A DNA stretch of 64,000 nt from Rhizobium leguminosarum bv. trifolii WSM2297. GTDB lineage: Bacteria > Pseudomonadota > Alphaproteobacteria > Rhizobiales > Rhizobiaceae. Positions 34,359 through 41,273 of this stretch are shown piece by piece. How positions within the stretch are numbered: the first letter of the stretch is position 1; each line of letters opens with the position of its first letter. The stretch covers positions 2,697,624-2,761,623 of the forward strand of contig NZ_JH719395.1 of NCBI RefSeq assembly GCF_000271845.1. The letters are read 5' to 3'. The translations under genes and the position numbers were made by a program. A model generated the notes under the pieces. That model made no database searches, was not told the DNA's origin, and saw only the letters and a list, made by a program, of their open reading frames with translations.

Positions 34359-35224
34359 GTTTCGAACTCGTGCGCAAAGGCCTGATGGCCGGCGAGATCG
34401 ACCAGGCCCGAGAAACGTGCGTAGTCGAAGCCGTCGGGATTTGTCCGCAACCCGCCCGTTTCGCGCAGATGCGCGAGCGCCGCCGCCTGCGCCGATAGGC
34501 CGGCCAACAAGGTGGTCAGCGCATAGAGACAGAGGGTGAATCCCATCCGCGAGATTTCATCGAGCCCAAGCCGTGCCGCATCCGTGCCATCGACGATGCT
34601 GACGACCTTCGGCCCGGCCAGGCCCTCTGCCACTTTTTCGACCTGTTCCACCGTTTGGATGCCGTCGATGAAGACCAGATCGACGCCCGTATCGGCATAG
34701 CGGCGTGCGCGTTCCAGGGCTGCATTCATTCCATCGACGCCGAGGGCATCGGTGCGTCCGATGACCAGCATCCCGTGACCGCTGGCGTCCCGGGCCGCGA
34801 CGGCCGCACGCAACCGCGCCTCGGCCTCGCGCGGCGTCACCAGCCGCGCACCGGAAAGCTGGCCGCAGCGCTTCGGCATCTGCTGATCTTCGACGTGGAA
34901 TGCCGCGATGCCGGCACGGGCGTAGTCCTCGACCACACGACGCAGATTGAGGGGACCGCCATAGCCGGTATCGGCATCGGCTATGACCGGCACGCCTGCC
35001 ACTGCCGCCATAGACCGTGCCTGATCGGCCATTTCGGTCTGCGACAGCAGGCCGAGATCGGGCGTACCGAGACGGCTCGCGGTCGCACCGAGACCCGTCA
35101 TATAGACGGCCTCGAAACCGCATTGCGCGATCAGGCGCGCGGTCAACACGTCAGGGGCGCCGGGAACCGCAACCACCCCGCCCTGCGCGATACGGTCTCT
35201 CAGGGACTTCGCGTAGTCTTTCAT
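34355..35224 (-). CDS. Isocitrate lyase/PEP mutase family enzyme
   Basis: The 289-residue protein has the ICL/PEPM barrel: VAVPGAPDVLTARLIAQCGFEAVYMTG, VIADADTGYGGPLNLRRVVEDYARAGIAAFHVEDQ, and the catalytic-loop motif KRCGQL, then VIGRTDALGVDGMNAALER. The loop Cys is kept, as in C-C lyases (methylisocitrate or dimethylmalate lyases), but the usual His after CG is Gln, which hints at a different substrate or at oxaloacetate-decarboxylase-like activity. ATG 35224 overlaps the stop of the GntR gene. Cleavage of a 2-methyl or 2-hydroxy dicarboxylic acid fits the neighbouring transporter and dehydrogenases. Confidence 0.87.
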   Translation of the reverse strand: MKDYAKSLRDRIAQGGVVAVPGAPDVLTARLIAQCGFEAVYMTGLGATASRLGTPDLGLLSQTEMADQARSMAAVAGVPVIADADTGYGGPLNLRRVVEDYARAGIAAFHVEDQQMPKRCGQLSGARLVTPREAEARLRAAVAARDASGHGMLVIGRTDALGVDGMNAALERARRYADTGVDLVFIDGIQTVEQVEKVAEGLAGPKVVSIVDGTDAARLGLDEISRMGFTLCLYALTTLLAGLSAQAAALAHLRETGGLRTNPDGFDYARFSGLVDLAGHQAFAHEFET

Positions 35225-35907
35225 CGGGACCGCTTCCCGCTCTGCGAGAGGATGGCGTCCGGCAACCGTCCGCGCCAGTCCACATGGATCTTCAGCGAGG
35301 CGGTGAACGCGTCGTGATCGCCTTTGAGAAGTTGGTCGGCCATAAGTTTGTGCTGATCGAAGCTCGAACGACGCCGATCGTCGAACGGCGCGGTCAGCAA
35401 TGTGCGCAGCGTGGCTATGCGCGCATCGGCCAATTGGTGGGCATCACGGATCAGATCGTTGCCGCAGAGATCGAAGAATGTGTTGTGATAGGCCGTATCC
35501 GCATGGCCGAAAGCGCGCAGATTACCTCTGTCCAAGGCATCGGCCATCCTACCAATCACCTCCTCCATCCTCCGCGCCAATGCGTCCGGCGCCCGTTTGA
35601 ACGACATCAGCGCCGCCTCGCGCTCCAGCACGAAGCGGTAGTCGCACAGCATGATCACGGCCTCTTCGGACGGGCTGAAGACAAAGCTGCCGCGCTTGGG
35701 GAGCACCTCAACGAGTCCGGTGAATTGCAATGCGTTGAGCGCATCGCGAATGGGCGAGCGGCTGACGCCGAACGCCTCCACGAGCCGTTCTTCCGAAATG
35801 TTTTCACCAAGGGAAAATTCGCCGTCGATGATCGCAACACGCAGGCGGTCGGCCACCATGGCGGTCAGAGACTTTGGTTGCTCCAGGCGAAGCGACTCGG
35901 CACCCAT
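35221..35907 (-). CDS. GntR-family (FadR/FCD subgroup) transcriptional regulator
   Basis: The 228-residue protein has an N-terminal winged helix (15-80; ISEERLVEAFGVSRSPIRDALNALQ then PKRGSFV) and an all-helical FCD ligand domain (95-215; DALDRGNLRAFGHADTAYHNTFFDLCGN with metal-binding Asp/His positions). FCD regulators are usually repressors released by an organic acid. It is the first gene of the eight-gene minus-strand unit, with GGGAGG before ATG 35907, and a candidate operator 15-40 bases upstream, so self-regulation of the whole unit is likely. The ligand is presumably the transported acid. Confidence 0.9.
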   Translation of the reverse strand: MGAESLRLEQPKSLTAMVADRLRVAIIDGEFSLGENISEERLVEAFGVSRSPIRDALNALQFTGLVEVLPKRGSFVFSPSEEAVIMLCDYRFVLEREAALMSFKRAPDALARRMEEVIGRMADALDRGNLRAFGHADTAYHNTFFDLCGNDLIRDAHQLADARIATLRTLLTAPFDDRRRSSFDQHKLMADQLLKGDHDAFTASLKIHVDWRGRLPDAILSQSGKRSR

Positions 35908-35921
35908 TTTTACCTCCCTAT

Positions 35922-35947
35922 CTTACATGTAAGATGTAACATGTAAG
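35922..35947. promoter_or_regulatory. Candidate GntR operator: palindrome plus three 7-base repeats
   Basis: CTTACATGTAAG (35922-35933) is a perfect 12-base palindrome. Directly after it the 7-mers ATGTAAG, ATGTAAC and ATGTAAG abut one another (35927-35947). It lies 15-40 bases before the regulator gene start, where a promoter-proximal repressor site belongs. The length and TAC/GTA symmetry agree with FadR-type operators. Confidence 0.65.
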
Positions 35948-36048
35948 TGAGAGAGGCTGTCAAGTGCCACGCGCCGGGAATTGGTTCAGGTGATTTTGTG
36001 CTGGGTGATGCATGCCGGCGCCCGGGAAACGGGACCCCATCCGACAGC

Positions 36049-36062
36049 ACGTATTATTACGT
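36049..36062. promoter_or_regulatory. Dyad ACGTA-N4-TACGT before the Crp-type gene
   Basis: A perfect 5-base inverted repeat with centre TTAT lies 68 bases before the Crp/Fnr-type gene. It could be an autoregulatory site. It does not match the TTGAT-N4-ATCAA or TGTGA-N6-TCACA consensus. Confidence 0.3.
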
Positions 36063-36129
36063 AGTGATCGTCCCCAATTTTCAGTGCCGGCCTTCCTTGT
36101 AAGAGTTCAGGTTCACGGGGGGATTGGCA

Positions 36130-36780
36130 ATGATAACCACGAGCCAGGCTGCCAAACGCTATATACCTGAACCGAACGGCGCGAACGCCATGGAGACGGG
36201 ACGTTTGCCGCCAAGCACTGTCCTGCGCGTCTCCCCAGGCCAGGGCATCTACCGCGAGGGCGAGCGGGCGTCATTGATCTATCAGGTTCAGTCCGGCGCC
36301 GTGCGGGTCTATCGGATCATGCGCAATGGCCACCGCCACATTCTTTCATTCTATGGAACGGGAGAATGGTTCGGCCTGCAGGATGGAGAGATCCATGATG
36401 ATTTCGCCGAGGCGATCTGCGACTCTCAAATTCGATCCGTTCCGAGAGCCGGCGCGCCGATGCCGCCGATAAATTTACTGGATATAGCTCTGTCCAGCCT
36501 GTCGATCGCGAATTCGCGACAGCTTGTCGTCGCCCGCCAGGGCGCTCTCGAGCGTGTGGCGGCTTTTGTTCAGGAAATGTCGGCTCGAAATGGTGGCGCC
36601 AATGAGTTTGAACTCATGATGTCGCGCACCGATGTCGCCGACTATCTCGGCTTGACGGTGGAATCGGTGGCACGTTCGTTCACCAAGCTTCGAACCCGCC
36701 GCATTGTGCAATTATTCGGGCGCGGCCAACGATACATCCATATCGTTGATCGCAACAGGCTTGCCGCGCTCAGCACATAG
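36130..36780 (+). CDS. Crp/Fnr-family regulator (FixK-like)
   Basis: The 216-residue protein has a cyclic-nucleotide-binding-like roll (about 35-110; SPGQGIYREGERASLIYQVQ, YRIMRNGHRHILSFYGTGEWFG) and a C-terminal winged helix (about 150-210; MSRTDVADYLGLTVESVARS then LFGRGQRYIHI). The recognition helix reads VESVARS; FNR/FixK proteins have E-x-x-S-R, here E-x-x-A-R, so specificity may differ slightly. No N-terminal Cys cluster is present, so it does not sense oxygen through an iron-sulfur cluster. GGGGGG precedes ATG 36130; a TTG at 36124 is less likely. It is a single gene. It is a candidate activator at the FNR/FixK boxes at 22164 and 28058, which is inference. Confidence 0.85.
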   Translation: MITTSQAAKRYIPEPNGANAMETGRLPPSTVLRVSPGQGIYREGERASLIYQVQSGAVRVYRIMRNGHRHILSFYGTGEWFGLQDGEIHDDFAEAICDSQIRSVPRAGAPMPPINLLDIALSSLSIANSRQLVVARQGALERVAAFVQEMSARNGGANEFELMMSRTDVADYLGLTVESVARSFTKLRTRRIVQLFGRGQRYIHIVDRNRLAALST

Positions 36781-36811
36781 GCGAAGCACGGCACAAGCGG
36801 TGCACCCACGC

Positions 36812-37015
36812 TCATTCGACGTAGAAGGTCAAATTGCCGTTGCGGGCTCGCGTTACCCATTCAATATCGTTTGGCGTGAGCTTTTTCGTCTTCAGTTTGC
36901 CGACAAGCCATTTATCTGACCGAGCGGCCGCGCGAATGGCCTCGACGTCCTTTTCGCTGCCTTGCGGGGATGACGGCCTGTCTCCGAAAAGTCGGCAATG
37001 GGCGCAATCAGGCAT
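36812..37015 (-). CDS. Small hypothetical protein
   Basis: This 67-residue frame (ending KLTPNDIEWVTRARNGNLTFYVE) begins at ATG 37015 with a weak AGG before it. It has a Cys pair near the N-terminus (PDCAHC) and a basic centre (KLKTKKL). I do not recognise a family. Codon use and a compositional change at the stop look coding. It lies opposite to, and 31 bases after, the Crp-type gene. Confidence 0.45.
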   Translation of the reverse strand: MPDCAHCRLFGDRPSSPQGSEKDVEAIRAAARSDKWLVGKLKTKKLTPNDIEWVTRARNGNLTFYVE

Positions 37016-37230
37016 TGAGCCTAGTCAATGGGTGTGGCCTCGGCCGGAGAGGATGCCGGCATCAGCCTTGATGGTCGTGCCATTGAGGTATCACCCCGAA
37101 CCGCGACTTGGCCGCTCCCTCGAGAAGGCGCCAGCAGCAAGCCATTCGGGCATCATGTATGATACCGTATCTTACTGCCATCCGAACCCATGACATTTTA
37201 TCTCTATTGTAAATCATGGAGGGCAAAGCG

Positions 37231-37695
37231 ATGACCGGACCTGCTGCTTCTACCCCGTCAATGACCAGTGCAGAAGAGCTGCGCAAACGCGCGCTCGAAC
37301 TGCAACTTCTCGAGATGGAACGCCAAGAGAAGATACAGGCGCGCGAAGCCAAAAAACACGCTGAATTCGTTGAAGACTTCTTCCGCAAGCACATTGGCGA
37401 TGCCGAACGCACGGTGATCAAACGCCTCGTGTCGAAGGCGGCTGCGGATGGCAAGTTCGAGGCGATGATCTACAGTTTCCCGTCGAGCTTTTGCTCCGAT
37501 AGCGGCCGGGCAATCAACAACTTTTTGCCCGGGTGGCAGAACACCTTGCAAGGAAAGGCCAAGGAACTCTACGACCTGTTCGAAGAGATCGGCAGACCGC
37601 AGGGCTATGGCCTGAAGGCATTGGTCATCAATTTCCCCGGTGGCATGCCAGGCGATATCGGTCTTTTCCTCACCTGGGAAAAACCGGTGGAGTGA
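37231..37695 (+). CDS. Coiled-coil hypothetical protein paired with CYTH phosphatase
   Basis: The 154-residue soluble protein starts with a charged helix of about 50 residues (AEELRKRALELQLLEMERQE, then KIQAREAKKHAEFVEDFFR), likely a coiled coil, followed by a globular part (AAADGKFEAMIYSFPSSFCSDSGRAINNFLPGWQNTLQGKA and LKALVINFPGGMPGDIGLFLTW). The GGAGGG of the ribosome site overlaps an ATG at 37216, so ATG 37231, 7 bases after it, is the start. It lies 6 bases before the CYTH gene, so it is probably co-translated. I do not recognise a family; the final segment could be a small alpha/beta domain. Confidence 0.72.
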   Translation: MTGPAASTPSMTSAEELRKRALELQLLEMERQEKIQAREAKKHAEFVEDFFRKHIGDAERTVIKRLVSKAAADGKFEAMIYSFPSSFCSDSGRAINNFLPGWQNTLQGKAKELYDLFEEIGRPQGYGLKALVINFPGGMPGDIGLFLTWEKPVE

Positions 37696-37701
37696 CCGGG
37701 C

Positions 37702-38205
37702 ATGAAGACTGTCGAGATCGAGCGCAAGTTTCTCGTGCGCAGCGACGCTTGGCGCGCCAGCGCGACGAGCGCGCATGTATTTCGACAAGGTTATCTTGCG
37801 CGAGGCGCTGCCAGCAGTCTCCGTATTCGCCTGATCGATGATCTGACGGCACAGCTGGCGGTGAAGTTCGGCAAACGCGGCCTTACGCGCGAGGAATTCG
37901 AGTACGACATTCCCCTCGTTGAAGCCAAGGAATTGATGCTTCATGTGCGTGGCAAGGTGCTTGAAAAGACAAGGTATGAGGTTGTCCATCAGGGCGATGT
38001 CTGGGAGATCGATGTCTTCGGCGGCGCCTATCAGGGCCTGACCATTGCCGAGATCGAAATGTCGAGTGAGACAGATCGTCCGTCCCTCCCCTCCTGGCTC
38101 GGTCGCGAAGTGACTGGAGACAAACGTTATTCCAACCGGGCGCTGGCATTCCATCGCCCGGCAATGTCGCCACCTTATGGCATTTCGGAATATGCCCGCG
38201 TCTAA
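37702..38205 (+). CDS. CYTH-domain protein, inorganic triphosphatase-like
   Basis: The 167-residue protein begins MKTVEIERKFLV, the CYTH signature ExExK near the N-terminus, followed by basic strands (RQGYL, LRIRL, AVKFGKRGLTREEFEYDIP) and acidic strands (VWEIDVFGG, TIAEIEMSS) that line a triphosphate tunnel. RVRGK-like KTRYEV and YSNRALA complete the fold. Members hydrolyse inorganic triphosphate or thiamine triphosphate, or form cAMP in class IV cyclases. Length fits a simple triphosphatase without the CHAD domain. It is second of two genes, 6 bases after the coiled-coil gene. A polyphosphate kinase gene 8 kb away suggests, loosely, shared polyphosphate metabolism. Confidence 0.88.
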   Translation: MKTVEIERKFLVRSDAWRASATSAHVFRQGYLARGAASSLRIRLIDDLTAQLAVKFGKRGLTREEFEYDIPLVEAKELMLHVRGKVLEKTRYEVVHQGDVWEIDVFGGAYQGLTIAEIEMSSETDRPSLPSWLGREVTGDKRYSNRALAFHRPAMSPPYGISEYARV

Positions 38206-38280
38206 AGCGCGGCGTTATCTTTAAAGGTCGCTTGCCCCGCGCTTAAAGCCCCGCAAGAACGGTGATTCAAGCGGCGCGAC

Positions 38281-38396
38281 TTAGAGCAATTCCGAGGAAA
38301 AGTGCGAAGCGGTTTTCCGTCCGGGATTGCGTAAAAAAAGTTAGAGCGGTTCAGCGCGTCCGTGAAAAGCTGAACCGCTCTAGTTCCTCGGAACTG
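38281..38396. repeat. Nested palindromic intergenic element (RIME-like)
   Basis: The outer arms TTCCGAGGAA (38290-38299) and TTCCTCGGAA (38384-38393) enclose inner arms TAGAGCGGTTCAGC (38342-38355) and its complement (38369-38382). The whole can fold as a long two-tier stem. The segment beginning TAGAGCAATTCCGAGG matches, from memory, a mosaic element scattered between genes in Rhizobium (RIME type). It lies between the converging CYTH and DUF2950 genes and may serve as a bidirectional terminator. Confidence 0.75.
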
Positions 38397-38420
38397 CTGC
38401 GCACTACCGGGAGGCATGCA

Positions 38421-39356
38421 TCAGTCTTCAACCAGGCTCCATTCGGCACCGGGGTTGAACTCCTTGATCGCAGACGCCAGCCCCTCGGTCTGATCACCCA
38501 GATCGCGCTGGTAGATGACACCCATATTGTTGATCATGAAAGTCTGCACGCCGGTTACCCTGTAGGTTACCGGCCAGGCGATGAGGCCAAAACCGCCCGT
38601 CATGTTGCCGTTGACGATATAGCTCTGCTTGCCACCGACGACATTGGAACCTTGCGCCGTCAGGATGCGATAGCGGTAGCCGTAATAGCCTTCTGCCCGC
38701 TTCGCATTGCCGAAGGCTGCGGTCTCGACAAGGCCGCCGGCGGGGCTCTCCTCTTCGAATGCTCCCGGCTCCCAGTACAGACCGTCCCGCGCGCCCGCTG
38801 TGCTGACGAGCTTCTGTGCGAACTCGTAAACGCCGTCGCCATCGCGATCTTCTCGCGCATACTCATACTGGGCAATAAAGTAGTCGGTCATCGTCTGGAT
38901 GGTCGCAAGTTCGTTCCTGCCGACCCTGCGGTTGATGATTTCCTGAATGCCGATTTGCGTGTCGAAAGCCCATTTTCCGTCGCCGTTGCGGCTCAGCGGG
39001 AAAGGCAAAGGCCACAGTTGATCGCCGATCGCGACGACCTTGCGATCGCCAAGGTCTTGAAGAATGACCTGCTTGCCGGCGCCCTCACGTATCAAACCAT
39101 AGGCGATCGTGGCCTCATTGCTCGCCTTCAGCTTAGCGGCGCTAAGACCCAACAGATTCGCCAAGCCGTCAATTTCGCCGGACGCCAACACCTGCTTGAA
39201 TTGGTCGACTGCGAGTGAGGGACTGTCAAAGGCGGGTGGGGTTCCAGCCACGAATTCCTCGAGGTTGCTCTGCTCCTGCGCCAGGGAAAGCTGCGGCACC
39301 ATCAAGGAAGCTGCCGCACCCAGCATGAATGAAATCACTCTCGATTGTCGTGTCAT
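38421..39356 (-). CDS. DUF2950 family periplasmic protein
   Basis: The 311-residue protein has a signal peptide (about 1-26, GAAASLMVPQLSLAQEQ) and the DUF2950 pattern: AFDSPSLAVDQFKQVLASGE near the start, DGKWAFDTQIGIQEIINRRVGRNELATI, the Asp-rich EDRDGDGVYEF, GLYWEPGAFEEESPAGG and FGLIAWPVTYRVTGVQTFMIN. The function of the family is unknown. The start at ATG 39356, with GGGGTG upstream, is chosen because the signal peptide begins there. It follows the DUF3300 gene by 44 bases. The two families are commonly adjacent, which suggests a shared envelope role. Confidence 0.87.
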   Translation of the reverse strand: MTRQSRVISFMLGAAASLMVPQLSLAQEQSNLEEFVAGTPPAFDSPSLAVDQFKQVLASGEIDGLANLLGLSAAKLKASNEATIAYGLIREGAGKQVILQDLGDRKVVAIGDQLWPLPFPLSRNGDGKWAFDTQIGIQEIINRRVGRNELATIQTMTDYFIAQYEYAREDRDGDGVYEFAQKLVSTAGARDGLYWEPGAFEEESPAGGLVETAAFGNAKRAEGYYGYRYRILTAQGSNVVGGKQSYIVNGNMTGGFGLIAWPVTYRVTGVQTFMINNMGVIYQRDLGDQTEGLASAIKEFNPGAEWSLVED

Positions 39357-39400
39357 CGGTTCACCCCATGGTTTGGCCTTCACGAAAACATTTGCCTAAG

Positions 39401-40801
39401 TCAGCGGCGGCCGCCGCCGCCACGCCCGCCGCCGCCACGCCCGCCGCCGCGCCCGCCTCCACCATGTGAAACGGGCGGGCGAGACCGGTGCTGCGTTGCC
39501 CGAGGTGCGCCGCGCTGGCCACCACCCATGCTCTGGCCACCGCGCTGGGAGTTCACGACCTCGCGGCGACCTGATTGAACATTCCCGAGGGCGCTCTGCT
39601 GGCGGCTCCGATTATCGGCTTTGGCGGCCATCTTGGGCTTGCCGGATTTCGGTCCCGCTTTCGGAGAAGCCTTGGCCTGGCGGTTGCCTGCATTTGCAGG
39701 GCGCGTATCGGCGCGGGGCGCGTTCGCGCGTTTGGCCGCATCTCCCACCGACGTTTTCGGATTTGACTTCAGCCCTTGCGCGGTATTCTTTCGGACATCT
39801 GCGGCTCGGGCCCCGGCATCGCCCCTCGACTGGTTTCGCTCCCTCTGAAGGTTGCCCGCCTGGTTCTTGAGCTGGTTGCGGCTGTCCGTCTGGAGGTTGG
39901 ACCGGATCGCCGACCGGTCAAGCTTGTTCAACTGATCCTTGCCGATGCTCAGCTTGCTACGATCGACATTCTTCCAGTCGACATCGTTCAAGTTCATTTT
40001 TCCATTGAAATTGCGGTTGTTGAGGCAATTGTTGCAATCGATGTCGACATCACCGTTCCAGCGTCCGCCCCACACGCCCCAGTCGTCCCAATTGACGATC
40101 GCCGCCCAGGCGACCCCGGTCACGGCAGCAGCGAAGAAGCCGGCCCCGGGATAGTAATAGTTGTCGTAGGAATCCGGATAATAGGAGACTGGCGCGTAGT
40201 CGTAGTTCGGCTCGTACAGCATTTCCGGCGGATATTGCGGGATGTAGATCTTCTCCGGATTTGTGGGCTGGATGATGACATTGTCGCCCTCGTTGACAAT
40301 GGTGACTTTGTCATCCGTCTTGATGATGTTCTTCGCGATAGCTTCGTCGCGGAGCTGCTGTATCGCGATCAGGACGTCCTTCTGCTGATTGGTCAGCGCG
40401 TCTCCGAGCGCCTGCGTCCACTCGAGATCGTCGCTCATCATCTTGACGACCTCCGGGTAGTTCAGCAGCGAAATCACACTTCCATCCCATTCGCTTTTCG
40501 GCTGGAGGCTGGCGTTCTTTTTCTTGGTTTCCAGGAAGCGAGCTGCCTCGACGATCTGCAGGGGAAACAGCGAAGCCGCCGAGATCGCTGCCACGAGATC
40601 GTCCGGGTAAAGCGCGATACGCGCCACGAGAACCTCGAGTTCGTCGTCGGAGAGCCCGGCCGCTTCCGCGTCCGGCGCCGGCACGGGTTCGGCCTTGGTG
40701 GCCGGCACGGGTGTCTGCGCGTAAGTTAACGGCACGGGCGGCAGGGAAGAGATTGCTATGGCTGAAAAGCCGGCCAGCAGCCTGAAATATCTCGCTTTCA
40801 T
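39401..40801 (-). CDS. DUF3300 family exported protein with Gly/Arg-rich tail
   Basis: The 466-residue protein has a signal peptide (about 1-29, ISSLPPVPLTYAQ), then the DUF3300 domain (50-260: LEVLVARIALYPDDLVAAI, SEWDGSVISLLNYPEVVKMM, IYIPQYPPEMLYEPNYDY, FFAAAVTGVAWAAIVNWDDW). A long disordered, basic part rich in Asn, Arg, Ala and Gln runs to the end, closing with GGGGRGGGRGGG-type repeats (last ~20 residues). The repeats make the DNA locally extreme in GC (39401-39470). It is upstream of the DUF2950 gene in one unit. ATG 40801 rather than GTG 40804 is the better start. An RNA- or polymer-binding envelope role is a guess from the tail only. Confidence 0.87.
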   Translation of the reverse strand: MKARYFRLLAGFSAIAISSLPPVPLTYAQTPVPATKAEPVPAPDAEAAGLSDDELEVLVARIALYPDDLVAAISAASLFPLQIVEAARFLETKKKNASLQPKSEWDGSVISLLNYPEVVKMMSDDLEWTQALGDALTNQQKDVLIAIQQLRDEAIAKNIIKTDDKVTIVNEGDNVIIQPTNPEKIYIPQYPPEMLYEPNYDYAPVSYYPDSYDNYYYPGAGFFAAAVTGVAWAAIVNWDDWGVWGGRWNGDVDIDCNNCLNNRNFNGKMNLNDVDWKNVDRSKLSIGKDQLNKLDRSAIRSNLQTDSRNQLKNQAGNLQRERNQSRGDAGARAADVRKNTAQGLKSNPKTSVGDAAKRANAPRADTRPANAGNRQAKASPKAGPKSGKPKMAAKADNRSRQQSALGNVQSGRREVVNSQRGGQSMGGGQRGAPRATQHRSRPPVSHGGGGRGGGRGGGGRGGGGRR

Positions 40802-40845
40802 CACACCTTCATCTCCTGGATTGCAAGTGGTTGCGATAACGCTGG

Positions 40846-41151
40846 CTATGGCATCGGATCGGTGGAACGCCTCAGTGCCACGACCTTTGACCGAAGAATT
40901 GCATCCCCTATTTCCTCGACAAGGCCCTCGACCAGGCTGCCGTATTCCTGTCGTCGTACCTCCCGAATACTGCTGGGAAGCAAGTCTACTTTGGTGAGCG
41001 CCTCAATGGCTGCAGCGAGGTCCTGGCACATGCTGTGGAAATTTTCGTCCACCTCGAGAAGCCGTTGTGCGAGCGGAAGATGCTCGGGCAGGTGGAGCTC
41101 AAGCAGCGCAAGGATGGCCAATTTTTCTGGATTGCCTGCCCCCATATCCAT
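40846..41151 (-). CDS. Hypothetical protein, helical
   Basis: The 101-residue soluble protein (GAGNPEKLAILALLELHLPE, then LAQRLLEVDENFHSMCQDLA and YGSLVEGLVEEIGDAILRSK) is made of amphipathic helices, with a frequent Leu/Glu pattern that suggests a four-helix bundle or dimer. GAGCGGG lies before ATG 41151. I recognise no family. It is divergent from the TolB-TPR gene and 44 bases upstream of the DUF3300 gene on the same strand, so it may be the first gene of that unit. Confidence 0.6.
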   Translation of the reverse strand: MDMGAGNPEKLAILALLELHLPEHLPLAQRLLEVDENFHSMCQDLAAAIEALTKVDLLPSSIREVRRQEYGSLVEGLVEEIGDAILRSKVVALRRSTDPMP

Positions 41152-41273
41152 CCCGCTCGTTGTTTTCGTACAAAGCAGATGAATTAATATATTGCATCTC
41201 ACTTATTTAGAGATGTAACATACAAGAAGCTACGGTCGTGGGTAGAGCGGCTGGCTTCATCGGGGGGCGGACG

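Noticed and set aside
39401..39470. Possible CRISPR or tandem repeat array
   Set aside because: The repetition is the codon pattern of a Gly/Arg-rich protein tail, in frame and of irregular unit length.
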